Assembly (NCBI GenBank): GCA_023101485.1
Contig: LVZB01000013.1
Coordinates: forward strand, 62,001 to 126,000
Source of the DNA: Pasteurellaceae bacterium Macca
GTDB taxonomy: Bacteria > Pseudomonadota > Gammaproteobacteria > Enterobacterales > Pasteurellaceae
Direction of reading: 5' to 3'
Length of the DNA stretch: 64,000 nucleotides
Positions within the stretch are counted from its first letter, which is position 1, and each line of letters starts with the position of its first letter. Made by a program: the position numbers and the translations under genes. Shown piece after piece: positions 8,786 through 19,485 of this stretch. The notes below the pieces were generated by a model. The model searched no databases, was not told where the DNA came from, and was given only the letters and a program-made list of their open reading frames with translations.

Positions 8786-10117
8786 ATGTATAACGAACTA
8801 GCACAAACGCTACCTGAATTGATTTCTTGGACGAAAGATCGTGAATTCTCACTCTCCCTTTCCACCGAACGCTTGGCTTTCTTACTGGCGATTTCTCTTT
8901 ATAACAATGACCGAATGGACGGCGAATTACTTGAAAGTGATTTACAAGATATTTTCCGTCACGTTTCTAACGAATTTTCCCAATCAGAAAGCACCTTAAC
9001 GCAACGAGCGAATAATGCGATCAATGATTTAGTCAAACAGCGTTTTCTTAACCGTTTTAGCAGTGAATTTACCGAAGGGCTTGCCATTTACCGTTTAACT
9101 CCATTAGGCGTTGGTGTGTCAGATTACTATATCCGCCAACGGGAGTTCTCCACCCTTAGACTTTCTATTCAACTTTCTATTGTGGCAGATGAAATCCAAC
9201 GGGCGTCCGCTTCGGCAGAAGAAGACGGTGATGAACGCTTCTGGCGTAACCAAGTGTTTGCGCCACTAAAATTTTCCGTGGCGGAGATCTTCGACAGCAT
9301 CGACCTCTCCCAACGGATTATGGATGAAAATCAACAACATATTCGTGAGCGTATTGCCCAATTATTAAGTCAGAACTGGCATGAAGCGATTTCCACTTGC
9401 CAACAGCTTCTTGATGAAACCTCCGGCAATTTACGGGAGCTACAAGATACCCTCAATGCCGCAGGGGATAAGCTCCAAGCCCAGTTATTACGGATTCAAG
9501 CGTGCTTGATTGGGCGCCCTGAACTCGATTTTGTGGATCAACTTGTTGTGAATTTGCAGAATAAGCTCGACCGTATTATCAGCTGGGGGCAACAGTCCAT
9601 CGACCTTTGGATTGGTTATGATCGCCATGTGCATAAATTTATCCGTACGGCGATTGATATGGATAAAAACCGCGTCTTTGGGCAACGATTACGCCAATCT
9701 ATTCAAGGTTATTTTGAGAACCCGTGGCAACTCTATATTAGCAAGGCTGATCCCCTCGTGGATTTACGCGATGATGAAACCCAATTCAACGAAGCCGAAG
9801 CCGTGGGTGAACTCCCGAATGAATTAGAATTTGAGGAGATGTCCCAAGTGCAGGAGCAGATTATCGCCCTGATGCAAGCCCACCTCGCCCCTTATCGAGA
9901 TGAAGGAAAGCCCATTGATCTTGGTGCGATTTTACGCGAACAGCTGGAAAAATATCCCCTTTCTCGTCATTTTGACGTGGCGAGAATTATTGTTGATCAA
10001 GCGGTCAAACTCGGTATGGCAAGCCAAGACAGCCAAGCCATTTACCCACAATGGCAAGCCATTAACCAACAGGGTGCGGAAGTACAGGCAAATGTGATTG
10101 ACCAATATAACCGCTAA
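8786..10117 (+). CDS. mukF: Chromosome partition protein MukF (kleisin)
   Basis: Kleisin subunit of the MukBEF condensin, 443 residues from the start chosen here. It bridges MukB heads and binds MukE. Colinear with E. coli MukF from [20 protein letters not shown] through [12 protein letters not shown], the strongly conserved [31 protein letters not shown], and the C-terminal winged helix [16 protein letters not shown]. The ATG at 8786 is chosen over one 13 codons earlier because the earlier one lies at the -10-like TAGAAT and gives no family match. It heads the muk cluster, but an unrelated gene now separates it from mukE. Confidence 0.95.
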   Translation: MYNELAQTLPELISWTKDREFSLSLSTERLAFLLAISLYNNDRMDGELLESDLQDIFRHVSNEFSQSESTLTQRANNAINDLVKQRFLNRFSSEFTEGLAIYRLTPLGVGVSDYYIRQREFSTLRLSIQLSIVADEIQRASASAEEDGDERFWRNQVFAPLKFSVAEIFDSIDLSQRIMDENQQHIRERIAQLLSQNWHEAISTCQQLLDETSGNLRELQDTLNAAGDKLQAQLLRIQACLIGRPELDFVDQLVVNLQNKLDRIISWGQQSIDLWIGYDRHVHKFIRTAIDMDKNRVFGQRLRQSIQGYFENPWQLYISKADPLVDLRDDETQFNEAEAVGELPNELEFEEMSQVQEQIIALMQAHLAPYRDEGKPIDLGAILREQLEKYPLSRHFDVARIIVDQAVKLGMASQDSQAIYPQWQAINQQGAEVQANVIDQYNR

Positions 10118-10123
10118 TTTGAA

Positions 10124-10146
10124 TTTGGCACGCAGTGCGTGCCAAA
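10124..10146. repeat. Near-perfect palindrome between mukF and the DUF1016 gene
   Basis: TTTGGCACGCA (10124-10134) and TGCGTGCCAAA (10136-10146) are perfect inverted copies around a single G, seven bases after the mukF stop. There is no T run after it, so it is not a classic terminator. It could be an mRNA processing or stabilising hairpin, or a junction feature of the inserted gene. Confidence 0.8.
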
Positions 10147-10197
10147 TGTGTGAGTAATTCCTTACTCGTTTAAGATTAGGCAGAAAGGGCGAGAGAA

Positions 10198-11286
10198 ATG
10201 AATACATTAGTGATTCCAAATATTGATTCATTACCAGAAACAGATAATGTTTATCTCTCTATTCGTAATATTTTAGATACCGCAAAAGCTAAATCGCTTT
10301 CAGCAGTCAATTTTGCGATGGTTGAAGCTTATTGGCAAGTTGGAAGAATTATTGTCGAAACTCAAAATCAGGAAGAGCGAGCTGAGTACGGTAAAAAATT
10401 ATTAGATTATTTAGCTAAAAAATTAACTTTTGAATTTGGAAAAGGATTTTCACGACGAAATTTATCAAATATGCGCGCTTTTTATTTAGCGTTTCCTGAT
10501 TTAAGCAAGCTCCCAACTAATTTAAGTTGGACGCATTTTCGCTTATTATTGGAAATTGAGAATGAAAGAGAACGTTATTTTTATTTGGATGAATGTAGTA
10601 AAGCAATGTGGAGTACTCGTCAATTAGATAGGCAAATTAGTACATTTTATTATCATCGTTTGCTTTCAAGTCAGGATAAAAATGCAGTTAGTCAAGAAAT
10701 AGCAACTTCTAAAAAGCCTATTTCTCCTATGGGTATTATTCGAGATCCGTATGTATTAGAATTTTTAGGTTTGCAACATACGCCAAATCTCTACGAAAAA
10801 GATTTAGAGAAAGGGTTAATTGATCATTTACAAAAATTTTTATTAGAATTAGGAAGAGGATTTTCTTTCGTTTCTCGGCAACAAAAAATTAGTTTTGATA
10901 ATGAGCATTATTTTATTGATTTAGTCTTCTACAATTATATTTTGAAATGCTTTGTTATTATTGACTTAAAAATGGGTAGATTAACGCACCAAGATATTGG
11001 ACAAATGCAAATGTATGTTAATTATTACACAAGAGAAATGATGAATGAGGGAGATAACCCACCATTAGGGATTATTCTTTGTGCTAATAAAAGTGAGAAT
11101 GTTGTGAAATATACATTGCCTGAAAATAATCAGCAAATATTCACTTCAAAATATAAGTTATATATTCCAACAGAAGAAGAATTACTCATGGAAATAACGA
11201 AAGAACGTAATTTACTTGAAGAGAGAAATATTGACTTTTATAGCGTTAATTCATCTCATAAAAAATATTCAACATTTGGCGGATAA
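10198..11286 (+). CDS. DUF1016 / YhcG-family PDDEXK nuclease-domain protein inserted in mukFEB
   Basis: A 362-residue protein with the two-part YhcG layout. An N-terminal DUF1016 region (about residues 15-160, including [12 protein letters not shown] and [14 protein letters not shown]) is followed by a C-terminal PDDEXK-like domain (about 180-340). Likely metal-site residues are D241 (FIDLVFYN), D256 and K258 (VIIDLKMG), with Q269 in the GQMQMY helix; the core looks intact. The gene is visibly richer in A and T than mukF, mukE and mukB around it and uses many TTA, AAA and ATT codons. It lies on the same strand between mukF and mukE, so it may be transcribed with the condensin. Members of this family occur in defence islands and beside restriction systems, but no defined activity is assigned here. 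Horizontal acquisition is an inference. Confidence 0.88.
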   Translation: MNTLVIPNIDSLPETDNVYLSIRNILDTAKAKSLSAVNFAMVEAYWQVGRIIVETQNQEERAEYGKKLLDYLAKKLTFEFGKGFSRRNLSNMRAFYLAFPDLSKLPTNLSWTHFRLLLEIENERERYFYLDECSKAMWSTRQLDRQISTFYYHRLLSSQDKNAVSQEIATSKKPISPMGIIRDPYVLEFLGLQHTPNLYEKDLEKGLIDHLQKFLLELGRGFSFVSRQQKISFDNEHYFIDLVFYNYILKCFVIIDLKMGRLTHQDIGQMQMYVNYYTREMMNEGDNPPLGIILCANKSENVVKYTLPENNQQIFTSKYKLYIPTEEELLMEITKERNLLEERNIDFYSVNSSHKKYSTFGG

Positions 11287-11311
11287 CTTCGCCTTAATAA
11301 GAGAAAACCCC

Positions 11312-12046
11312 ATGACAGAGAATCAAGATCTTATTCCCATGAAATTGGCGGTGGCGATTGCCAACCCGATTTTTCCGCACCTTGACAGCCAACTTCGAGC
11401 GGGGCGACACATTAGCCTTGAAAGTTTAGATGAACACGCCTTTTTAATGGATTTTCAAGCCGAGCTGGAACAATTTTACCGCCGTTACCACGTTGAGCTG
11501 ATTCGTGCCCCCGAAGGGTTTTTCTACCTTCGTCCTCGGGCGACAACCTTAATTGCGCGGAGTGCGTTATCGGAAATGGAAATGCTGGTTGGCAAAGTGC
11601 TTTGCTACCTCTATTTAAGCCCTGAACGCCTTGCACAACAAGGGATTTTTAGTTATGACGAAGTGTATGAAGAGCTATTAAATCTTGCCGATGAAGGCAA
11701 ATTACTCAAAGCGATCAACCCACGTTCTACAGGGTCGGATTTAGATAAAGCCAAATTGCTAGAAAAAGTCGGCGGTGCATTACGCCGTTTGCAACGTATC
11801 GGCATTCTTACCCGTGTGGGGGATCAAAATAGCAAGAAATTTGTGATTTCAGAATCAGTTTTCCGTTTTGGGGCCGATGTGCGTAGTGGTGATGATCCAA
11901 GAGAAGCACAATTACGCTTAATCCGTGACGGTGAAGCCACAACGCCGGCATTATTGGCGGAACAAGCGGTCGATTTTGAAGAAGATTTTGCAACGGAAAC
12001 TAACCCAGAAGAAACAACACAGCTTGTCGAGGGTGAGGAAGAATAA
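11312..12046 (+). CDS. mukE: Chromosome partition protein MukE
   Basis: KITE-type winged-helix subunit of MukBEF, 244 residues, dimerising on MukF. Conserved segments include [51 protein letters not shown] and [18 protein letters not shown], followed by the acidic tail EGEEE. The ATG at 11312 gives the family N-terminus; a longer in-frame reading into the DUF1016 gene is rejected. Only 25 bases separate it from the inserted upstream gene, and its own ribosome site is weak. The stop overlaps the mukB start (TAATG). An uptake sequence is embedded in the C-terminal coding part near 11962. Confidence 0.95.
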   Translation: MTENQDLIPMKLAVAIANPIFPHLDSQLRAGRHISLESLDEHAFLMDFQAELEQFYRRYHVELIRAPEGFFYLRPRATTLIARSALSEMEMLVGKVLCYLYLSPERLAQQGIFSYDEVYEELLNLADEGKLLKAINPRSTGSDLDKAKLLEKVGGALRRLQRIGILTRVGDQNSKKFVISESVFRFGADVRSGDDPREAQLRLIRDGEATTPALLAEQAVDFEEDFATETNPEETTQLVEGEEE

Positions 12047-15000
12047 TGGATAATTTACAAAGTAATACGCTAACAGCGCCCCTTGCACGTCCTGAAAGTG
12101 TTTCTAGGGGGAAATTTCGTTCCTTAACGTTAATCAACTGGAACGGTTTTTTTGCCCGGACATTTGATTTAGATGAGCTAGTCACCACCCTTTCAGGGGG
12201 AAATGGAGCAGGGAAATCGACCACTATGGCAGGTTTTGTCACGGCGTTAATCCCCGATCTCACCTTGCTTAATTTCCGTAACACAACAGAAGCCGGTTCA
12301 ACCTCGAGCTCCCGAGATAGAGGTTTATACGGTAAGCTCAAAGCCGGTGTGTGTTATGCGGTGTTAGAGAGTGAAAACTCCCGTCAGCAACGCATTTTAA
12401 GTGGTGTGCGTTTGCAACAAATCGCTGGACGGGATAAAAAAGTCGATATTCGTGCCTTCTCCCTCCAAAATGTGCCAGCGGAAAATTCTGTCATTAGCGT
12501 ATTTACCGAGCAATTAAGCGAGAAAAATGCCCGTGTGTTAGCCTTAAACGATCTCAAAGAACGCTTTGAAGAGAGTGAGGTTATTTTCAAGCAGTACAAT
12601 GCCATTACCGACTATCACGGCTTGCTCTTTGAATTGGGCGTGATTCCAAAACGCCTACGCACCCACGGCGACCGCAGTAAGTTCTACAAATTGATCGAAG
12701 CCTCCCTCTATGGTGGTATTTCAAGCGTGATCACGAAATCCTTGCGCGATTATCTCTTGCCGGAAAATACCAGCGTACGCCAAGCGTTCCAAGATATGGA
12801 ATCGGCACTACGGGAAAACCGAATGACCTTAGAAGCGATTAAGGTGACCCAAGCTGATCGCGATATGTTCAGAAAATTGATCACAGAATCGACCAACTAT
12901 GTTTCCGCAGATTATATGCGTCACGCCAATGAACGGCGAGGAAATGTGCAAACTGCCCTTGAACAACGGCGGACGTGGTATCAAGCTAAATCTCAACTTG
13001 ACCTAGAACAGCAACGCTTAGTCGAATTTAGCCGAGAAGCCGCCGAATTGAAAGAAGCAGAAGCCGGCTTAGAAGTGGAATTAAATAGCGCTTCGGATCA
13101 CTTAAATCTCGTGTTAAATGCCTCTCGCCACCAAGAAAAAATGGAACGCTACCAACTTGATGTGGAAGAACTAAACGGCAGACTAGAAGAGCAGTACATC
13201 GTTACCGAAGAGATTACCGAAACGGTTGAAATTGCCCAAGGGCGTGCTGATGAAGCCGAAGAGGTGGTGGAAGCCTTGCGTAGCCAAATGGCGGATTATC
13301 AACAAGCCTTAGATGCGCAACAGACCCGTGCCTTACAGTATCAACAAGCGATTAACGCCCTTGAAAAAGCCAAACAGCTTTGTGGCTTACCGCATCTTGA
13401 TCTCCATAATGTCGCCGATTACCACAGCGAATTTGCTGCCCAAGGGGAAGAGATAACGGATCGGGTATTCGACCTTGAACAACGCCTCTCCGTTTCGGAT
13501 ATGGCGAAAAGCCAATTCGATAAAGCCTATGAGCTTGTGTGCAAAATTTCAGGAAAAATCGACCGCTTGGATGCCTGGGAAGAAGCCAGAACCTTGCTCA
13601 ATGCCTATCCAAACCAAAAAGCACAGGCACAGCAAGCGGTTATTTTGCGTCAAAAATTAGCCGAATTAGAGCAACGCTTACATCAACAGCAAAACGCACA
13701 ACGTCTTCTTGGGGAATTTAACCAAAAGGCACAGAAAGCGTTTGTGAGTGCAGCACAGTTAGAAGCCTACGCCGAAGAACAGCAAATCCGTTTGGACGAT
13801 TTAGAAGGGCAACTTGCAGAGTTATTAGATGCCCGATCAACACAACGCCAGCAACGGGAGCAATTAAATCAGCAGTATCAACAACTGATGAGCAATGCAC
13901 CGGCGTGGCATACCGCCCAATCCGCATTAAGCCGTTTGCAAGAGCAGTGTGGGGAAACCTTTACCACAAGCCAATCCGTGATGCAGTTTATGCAAGGGAT
14001 GCTCAACCGCGAACGGGAAGCCACCTTACAACGGGATGAATTGGCACGCCGAGAACAGCAACTGGATGAGCAAATCGCCCGTTTAAATCAACCCGATGGC
14101 GCAGAAGATCATCGCTTAAATCACCTTGCGGAGAAGTTTGGTGGCGTATTGCTTTCTGAACTTTATGATGATGTTTCCCTTGAAGATGCGCCTTATTTCT
14201 CGGCACTTTATGGCGAAGCACGGCAAGCGATTGTAGTGCGTGATTTAGAAGCCGTTAAAAATCAGGTTAGCCAAATCGAAGATTGCCCCGATAACCTCTA
14301 TTTTATCCAAGGCGACCCAAATGCCTTTGATGATAATGTCTTTACCAGTGAAGAACTTGGCGAAGGCGTGGTGGTGCAACTTTCTCAACGTCAGTGGCGT
14401 TATTCTAAATTCTCGGAATTTGCCGTGTTTGGGCGTGCTTCTCGGGAGAAACAGCTTGAAAAATTAAATGCAGAACGGGATGAAACGGCAGAAAAACACG
14501 CTGAACGTGCTTTTGATGTGCAGAAATGCCAACGCCTACATCAGCATTTAAGCCAGTTTGTCGGCACACATCTTGCCCTCGCCTTTCAGCCTGATCCTGA
14601 AGTGGCGATGCAAGAAATCAACCAACAACGCACGGAAATTGAGCGAGAACTTCATCAAGCCGAAAGCCTACAACAGCAGTTACGTCATCAGATTGAGCAG
14701 AGCAAAATGCAAAGCCAGCTCATCAATAAAATGTTGCCGTTATTGCCACTTCTTGATGATGAAAGCCTCATTGAGCGTGTTGAAATCTGCCGTGAGCAGT
14801 TACTGGAAGCCCAAGAGGACGAACAGTTTATCCGCCAATTTGGCAACGTTTTAGCACAACTTGAACCGATTGCAACGGTATTAAAGAGCGATCCACAACA
14901 CTTTGAACAGCTGCAACAGGATTACCACCAAGCGATTGAGCAACAAAAATTACTCAACCAAAAAATATTCAGCTTAGCGGACGTCTTAAACCGCCGTCTG

Positions 15001-16506
15001 CATTTTAGCTACGAAGAAACCCTCAACAATGAAGGGTCGAGCTTAAATGAACAACTTCGCCAACGTTTAGAACAGGCACAACGAGAAAGAGAGCAGGCAC
15101 GGGAAGCATTACGCCAAGCACAGGCACAACTAGCCCAATACAACCAAGTGCTTACCTCGTTAAAAAGTGCCTTTGAAGCGAAAAATCAGATGCTACAAGA
15201 GCTGATTCAGGAAATGAATGCCTACGGTATCCGCAACGATGAAGGTGCTTTAGAAAGAGCGACCCTACGGCGTGATGAATTGCAACAACGCCTTAGCCAG
15301 CAACGAGCGAGGTATGCTTATCTTGATAAGCAAGCCGGTATTATCGAAGTGGAAATGGCAAATCTTACCAAAACGGTACGCAAAGCCGAGCGAGATTACC
15401 ACACCCAACGGGAAATTGTGGTACAAGCGAAAGCAAGCTGGTGTTTAGTGTTGAAACTATCGAGAAATAGCGATGTTGAAAAACGCTTAAATCGCCGTGA
15501 ATTGGCTTATCAATCGGCAGAGGAGCTTCGTTCTATTTCGGATAAAGCCCTCGGGGCGTTACGCCAAGCCGTAGCGGATAATGAATACCTGCGAGATAGC
15601 CTACGGGCATCGGAAGATAGCCGTAAGCCAGAAAATAAAGTGGCGTTTTTCATCTCCGTGTATCAACATCTTCGCGAGCGTATTCGCCAAGATATTATTA
15701 CCACAGACGACCCAATTGATGCCATTGAGCAAATGGAAATTGAGCTTTCACGCCTAACCAATGAACTGACTAGCCGTGAGAAAAAATTGGCGATCAGCGC
15801 CGAAAGCGTGGCGAATATTCTACGCAAAACGATTCAGCGTGAGCAAAACCGTATTTTACAGCTCAATCAAGGGCTACAAAATATCGCCTTTGGTCAGGTG
15901 AAAGGGGTTCGCCTTGTGGTGAAAATTCGCGATACTCACGCCATTTTACTGAATGCGTTATCCAGCGAGCGTGAGCAACATAGCGATCTCTTTGAGAGCC
16001 AAAAATTGAGCTTCTCCGAAGCCTTAGCTACCCTTTATAAACGGGTCAATCCGCATATTGATATGGGGCAACGCACGGCGCAAACGGTGGGGGAGGAGCT
16101 TCTTGATTACCGCAATTATCTTGATCTTGAAGTGGAAACCTTCCGCGGTGCAGACGGCTGGATGCGTGCTGAAAGTAGCGCTCTTTCTACGGGGGAAGCC
16201 ATCGGTACGGGGATGTCTATTCTCTTAATGGTGGTGCAAAGTTGGGAGGAAGAATCTCGCCGAATGCGTGCCAAAGATATTCTTCCGTGTCGCTTACTTT
16301 TCCTTGATGAAGCGGCGCGTTTAGATGCGATGTCGATCAACACCTTATTTGAATTGTGTGAGCGTTTGGATATGCAGTTGCTTATCGCCGCCCCTGAAAA
16401 CATCAGCCCAGAGCGAGGCACAACCTACAAACTGGTGCGTAAAATTGCCAATAGCCAAGAGTATGTACATGTTGTCGGCTTAAAAGGTTTTGGCGAAGCA
16501 GGGTAG
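12046..16506 (+). CDS. mukB: Chromosome partition protein MukB (SMC-like ATPase)
   Basis: SMC-like ATPase of 1486 residues. Walker A is [10 protein letters not shown] (residues 50-59), followed by the long coiled-coil arms. A central hinge lies around residues 670-800 ([31 protein letters not shown]). The C-terminal head has the signature [14 protein letters not shown] and Walker [14 protein letters not shown]. Compared with E. coli MukB it carries about 18 extra residues before [16 protein letters not shown]. The start overlaps the mukE stop by one base, which favours this N-terminus. Arms contain many Gln-rich heptads. A hairpin follows the stop. Confidence 0.97.
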   Translation: MDNLQSNTLTAPLARPESVSRGKFRSLTLINWNGFFARTFDLDELVTTLSGGNGAGKSTTMAGFVTALIPDLTLLNFRNTTEAGSTSSSRDRGLYGKLKAGVCYAVLESENSRQQRILSGVRLQQIAGRDKKVDIRAFSLQNVPAENSVISVFTEQLSEKNARVLALNDLKERFEESEVIFKQYNAITDYHGLLFELGVIPKRLRTHGDRSKFYKLIEASLYGGISSVITKSLRDYLLPENTSVRQAFQDMESALRENRMTLEAIKVTQADRDMFRKLITESTNYVSADYMRHANERRGNVQTALEQRRTWYQAKSQLDLEQQRLVEFSREAAELKEAEAGLEVELNSASDHLNLVLNASRHQEKMERYQLDVEELNGRLEEQYIVTEEITETVEIAQGRADEAEEVVEALRSQMADYQQALDAQQTRALQYQQAINALEKAKQLCGLPHLDLHNVADYHSEFAAQGEEITDRVFDLEQRLSVSDMAKSQFDKAYELVCKISGKIDRLDAWEEARTLLNAYPNQKAQAQQAVILRQKLAELEQRLHQQQNAQRLLGEFNQKAQKAFVSAAQLEAYAEEQQIRLDDLEGQLAELLDARSTQRQQREQLNQQYQQLMSNAPAWHTAQSALSRLQEQCGETFTTSQSVMQFMQGMLNREREATLQRDELARREQQLDEQIARLNQPDGAEDHRLNHLAEKFGGVLLSELYDDVSLEDAPYFSALYGEARQAIVVRDLEAVKNQVSQIEDCPDNLYFIQGDPNAFDDNVFTSEELGEGVVVQLSQRQWRYSKFSEFAVFGRASREKQLEKLNAERDETAEKHAERAFDVQKCQRLHQHLSQFVGTHLALAFQPDPEVAMQEINQQRTEIERELHQAESLQQQLRHQIEQSKMQSQLINKMLPLLPLLDDESLIERVEICREQLLEAQEDEQFIRQFGNVLAQLEPIATVLKSDPQHFEQLQQDYHQAIEQQKLLNQKIFSLADVLNRRLHFSYEETLNNEGSSLNEQLRQRLEQAQREREQAREALRQAQAQLAQYNQVLTSLKSAFEAKNQMLQELIQEMNAYGIRNDEGALERATLRRDELQQRLSQQRARYAYLDKQAGIIEVEMANLTKTVRKAERDYHTQREIVVQAKASWCLVLKLSRNSDVEKRLNRRELAYQSAEELRSISDKALGALRQAVADNEYLRDSLRASEDSRKPENKVAFFISVYQHLRERIRQDIITTDDPIDAIEQMEIELSRLTNELTSREKKLAISAESVANILRKTIQREQNRILQLNQGLQNIAFGQVKGVRLVVKIRDTHAILLNALSSEREQHSDLFESQKLSFSEALATLYKRVNPHIDMGQRTAQTVGEELLDYRNYLDLEVETFRGADGWMRAESSALSTGEAIGTGMSILLMVVQSWEEESRRMRAKDILPCRLLFLDEAARLDAMSINTLFELCERLDMQLLIAAPENISPERGTTYKLVRKIANSQEYVHVVGLKGFGEAG

Positions 16507-16527
16507 CACCCCTTGCAAAATGATCTC

Positions 16528-16580
16528 AAAAAATGACCGCTTGTCATCTGATGTAATAAGCCAAGGGGTCATTTTTTATC
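16528..16580 (+). terminator. Terminator of mukB
   Basis: AAAAAATGACC (16528-16538) pairs with GGTCATTTTTT (16567-16577), an 11-base stem ending in T residues. The left arm includes part of an inverted uptake sequence. Confidence 0.75.
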
Positions 16581-16691
16581 CGAAATTTCCACCCGAAATG
16601 CCCCTTTTTGCGTGCATTGACAAGGTTAGAGATTTCTTCTACTTTACCCGATTCTTTCAATGGAATGATTTATTATAACGAGGCAAACACT

Positions 16692-17759
16692 ATGTACAGA
16701 AACGATGATATTCGTATCAACAGTATTCAAGAACTTCTTCCACCGGTTGCGCTTATCGAGAGCTGCCCCGCAAGCGAAATTGCCGCCGATACGGTCGAGA
16801 AAACCCGTAAAGCGGTGCATAACATTATCCACGGTGTCGATGACCGTGTGTTAGTTGTTATTGGCCCTTGCTCCATTCACGACCCAAAAGCCGCGATTGA
16901 GTATGCAAAACGCCTTAAAGCTTTGCGTAATGATCCGAAAATCAACCAAAATTTAGAAGTGGTGATGCGGGTTTATTTTGAAAAACCGCGTACCACTGTG
17001 GGCTGGAAGGGCTTAATTAACGACCCTTACCTCAACGAAACCTACGCCTTAAATGACGGCTTGCGAATTGCGCGTAAAGTGTTGGCGGATATTAACGATT
17101 TAGCCGTCCCAGCTGCCGGCGAGTTTTTAGATATGATTACCCCACAATATGTGGCGGATTTTATGAGCTGGGGGGCGATTGGGGCAAGAACGACGGAATC
17201 CCAAGTACATCGGGAGTTAGCCTCTGGTTTATCCTGTGCCGTTGGTTTTAAAAATGGCACAAACGGCGGAGTGAAAATCGCCTTGGATGCGATTGCCTCT
17301 GCCGAATCCCCTCACCATTTTTTATCCGTGACTAAATTTGGCCATTCGGCGATTGTTTCCACCGCAGGCAACCCCGATTGCCATATTATTCTCCGTGGTG
17401 GAGATAAAGGCACAAACTATGATGCCCAATCAGTCGCGGACGTTTGTGCCGACATTGAGAAAGCCGGTCGCCGTCCGCATGTGATGGTGGATTTCAGCCA
17501 CGCCAATAGCCAAAAACAGTTCAAACGCCAAATGGATGTGTGTGCCGATGTTTGTGCCCAAATCGCTTCTGGCTCGCACTTTATTTCAGGTGTGATGATT
17601 GAAAGCCACTTAGTGGAAGGTCGTCAAGATCTGGTAGAAGGTAAAGAGCTTGTTTATGGGCAAAGTATCACGGACGCCTGTATCGGTTGGGAAGATAGCG
17701 AAAAAGCCCTCTTCCAACTTGCTGAAGCTGTCGAAAAACGCCGTCGCCTTACCCTATAA
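16692..17759 (+). CDS. aroG: DAHP synthase, AroG type
   Basis: First enzyme of the shikimate pathway, joining phosphoenolpyruvate and erythrose-4-phosphate; 355 residues of the type I-alpha family. VVIGPCSIHDP, MRVYFEKPRTTVGWKGLINDP, GAIGARTTESQVHRELASGLS and VMVDFSHANSQKQF carry the metal and substrate residues in family order. The overall sequence is closest to phenylalanine-sensitive AroG, but the sensitivity itself is an inference. The ATG at 16692 gives the family start MYRNDDIRI. A TTATAA sequence near 16673 is a possible -10 element. Confidence 0.94.
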   Translation: MYRNDDIRINSIQELLPPVALIESCPASEIAADTVEKTRKAVHNIIHGVDDRVLVVIGPCSIHDPKAAIEYAKRLKALRNDPKINQNLEVVMRVYFEKPRTTVGWKGLINDPYLNETYALNDGLRIARKVLADINDLAVPAAGEFLDMITPQYVADFMSWGAIGARTTESQVHRELASGLSCAVGFKNGTNGGVKIALDAIASAESPHHFLSVTKFGHSAIVSTAGNPDCHIILRGGDKGTNYDAQSVADVCADIEKAGRRPHVMVDFSHANSQKQFKRQMDVCADVCAQIASGSHFISGVMIESHLVEGRQDLVEGKELVYGQSITDACIGWEDSEKALFQLAEAVEKRRRLTL

Positions 17760-17768
17760 TTCGTGATG

Positions 17769-17799
17769 TCTGACCGCAACAAGCGGTCAGATTTTTTGT
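17769..17799 (+). terminator. Uptake-sequence hairpin terminator after aroG
   Basis: TCTGACCGC (17769-17777) and GCGGTCAGA (17783-17791) form a stem made of two inverted uptake-sequence cores, followed by six T residues. Confidence 0.9.
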
Positions 17800-17898
17800 C
17801 TTTTTTGTCAGCCCTTTTTCTCATTGCCGTCACGTTAAAAAGAAAGGCGAGGGAGAGAAAAGAGCATAAATTCACATTTCCCGATTCAGGAATCGCCA

Positions 17899-18588
17899 AT
17901 GACCACCATTTTAGCCCTTGATACCGCCACAGAAGCCTGCTCCGTGGCACTGTTTCACCAAGATAAAATAACCCATTTTGATGAACTTAGCCCTCGCACC
18001 CACACACAACGCATTTTGCCGATGATTGAGAAGCTCCTCAGTGATGCCAATCTCACCCTTGCAGAGGTGGATCTTCTTACCTTTGGACGTGGGCCGGGAA
18101 GTTTTACGGGCGTGCGTGTCGGCGTGGGGATTGCCCAAGGTTTAGCCCTTGGGGCGGAATTGCCAGTGGTGGCAGTGTCTAATTTACTGGCTATGGCGGA
18201 ACAGGCTTTTCAGCAACGAGGGGTAGAAAATGTCGTGGCATTGATTGATGCTCGGATGAATGAAGTCTATTTTGCCCAATTTCACCGTGGCCATCAGGGC
18301 TGGCAAGCGGTTGTGGCGGAGCAAGTTTGCTCCCCCGAGCGTGCCATTGCCCAAATTCAACCCGCAGAAAATCTTTTTGTTGTTGGCACAGGTTGGGCAG
18401 CTTACCCTCAATTCGCCCAAGCCGAGTTAGCAGTCATCTTGAGTGATATTACTCTTCCTTCGGCTCAATTTATGATCCCTTTGGCACAAAAAGCGGTGGC
18501 AGAAGGCAAAACGCAGTCAGCCTTTGAGATTGAGCCTGTTTATCTACGCAATGAAGTGACGTGGCAAAAGTTGCCCCATAAGCGTTAA
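17899..18588 (+). CDS. tsaB: tRNA threonylcarbamoyladenosine modification protein TsaB
   Basis: A 229-residue ASKHA-fold protein that supports TsaD in making N6-threonylcarbamoyladenosine (t6A) on ANN-decoding tRNAs. The N-terminal ILALDTATEACSVALF and the strongly conserved FGRGPGSFTGVRVGVGIAQGLALG identify it. MNEVYFAQF and a C-terminal PVYLRNEVTW are also typical. It is alone on the plus strand and ends in a strong two-way terminator facing the first sodium channel gene. Confidence 0.95.
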   Translation: MTTILALDTATEACSVALFHQDKITHFDELSPRTHTQRILPMIEKLLSDANLTLAEVDLLTFGRGPGSFTGVRVGVGIAQGLALGAELPVVAVSNLLAMAEQAFQQRGVENVVALIDARMNEVYFAQFHRGHQGWQAVVAEQVCSPERAIAQIQPAENLFVVGTGWAAYPQFAQAELAVILSDITLPSAQFMIPLAQKAVAEGKTQSAFEIEPVYLRNEVTWQKLPHKR

Positions 18589-18597
18589 GCAAAGAGA

Positions 18598-18627
18598 AAA
18601 GACCGCTTTTAACAAGCGGTCTTTTTT
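18598..18627. terminator. Bidirectional uptake-sequence terminator between tsaB and the first channel gene
   Basis: AAAGACCGCTT (18598-18608) pairs perfectly with AAGCGGTCTTT (18614-18624) across a five-base loop, with T runs on both strands. Confidence 0.92.
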
Positions 18628-18629
18628 TA

Positions 18630-19424
18630 TCAACATTTTGTTTTTTCTATCAATAAGGCTTTGAGAGCTTTTATTTCATTTTCTAATTGTGAGATTTGAA
18701 TCGCTAATTTTTCAGATTCTTCACAGGCTTGTTGATTAGGATCGACTTTTATTTCGTTAATGCAATCGACAATAATCCCAATAACAAGATTTAAAACGAT
18801 ATAAGTTGCTAGAATTAAGAAGCTAATAAAAATAATCCAAGAATAAGGATGGATCTCCATGATTGGTCGCACAAGCCCCATAGACCAACTTTCAAAAGTC
18901 ATAATTTGGAATAGCGTGTAGTAACTTTCTCCAATATCCCCGAACCATTGCGGAAAATCTTTACCATAAAGGTTTGTCACAATCACCGCATAGATATAAT
19001 AGACAACCATAAGAATTGTTCCTACGCTAAAAATCGAGGAGAGCGTTCGTAGGAGAACTTGGGTAATAAATTGCATATGCGGAATAATTGAAATCATGCG
19101 CAAAATACGGAAAACGCGTAGAAAACGAAACGCAGAAATAACGGAAGTTTCCGGTACTAAGGAAATTAAAATGACGAAAGAATCAAATAAATCCCATTTT
19201 CGGCGGAAAAATTTTGTACGATAAACAATAAGTTTTAAGATCACCTCAAGGATAAAAATAATTGAAAAGAGATGATTAGCATTTTCTAAAATTTTACCAA
19301 AGTGTGAGGTTATCCAAGGATCGGTTTGTAAACCAATGACAATCGCATTTAAAATAATGATAAATAAAATAAATCGTTGAAAAAAAGGTTGTTTAATACA
19401 GCGAGAGAGTTGATGATAATTCAT
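18630..19424 (-). CDS. Bacterial voltage-gated sodium channel-like protein, copy A
   Basis: A 264-residue six-transmembrane channel subunit. S1-S3 span about residues 15-92. S4 (residues 98-112) carries four gating arginines at every third position (R100, R103, R106, R109). S5, the pore loop and S6 follow. The selectivity filter TFESWS (176-181) matches the T-x-E-S-W-S filter of bacterial sodium channels such as NavAb and NavMs, so sodium selectivity is likely. After S6 the sequence ends in a short acidic neck and a Leu-rich coiled coil (about 236-260) expected to hold the tetramer. It is about 92% identical to copy B (22 differences), with the filter, S4 arginines and C-terminal coiled coil the same. 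Confidence 0.9.
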   Translation of the reverse strand: MNYHQLSRCIKQPFFQRFILFIIILNAIVIGLQTDPWITSHFGKILENANHLFSIIFILEVILKLIVYRTKFFRRKWDLFDSFVILISLVPETSVISAFRFLRVFRILRMISIIPHMQFITQVLLRTLSSIFSVGTILMVVYYIYAVIVTNLYGKDFPQWFGDIGESYYTLFQIMTFESWSMGLVRPIMEIHPYSWIIFISFLILATYIVLNLVIGIIVDCINEIKVDPNQQACEESEKLAIQISQLENEIKALKALLIEKTKC

Positions 19425-19455
19425 AAAGACCTTTTAATTTAAATGTGAATAAAAT

Positions 19456-19482
19456 AGGGCAGACCAAATTGTCTGCCCTTGT
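19456..19482 (-). terminator. Terminator-like hairpin after the repeat protein gene
   Basis: AGGGCAGAC (19456-19464) pairs with GTCTGCCCT (19471-19479). On the minus strand it is followed by ATTTTATT, a weak T run. Confidence 0.7.
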
Positions 19483-19485
19483 TTC

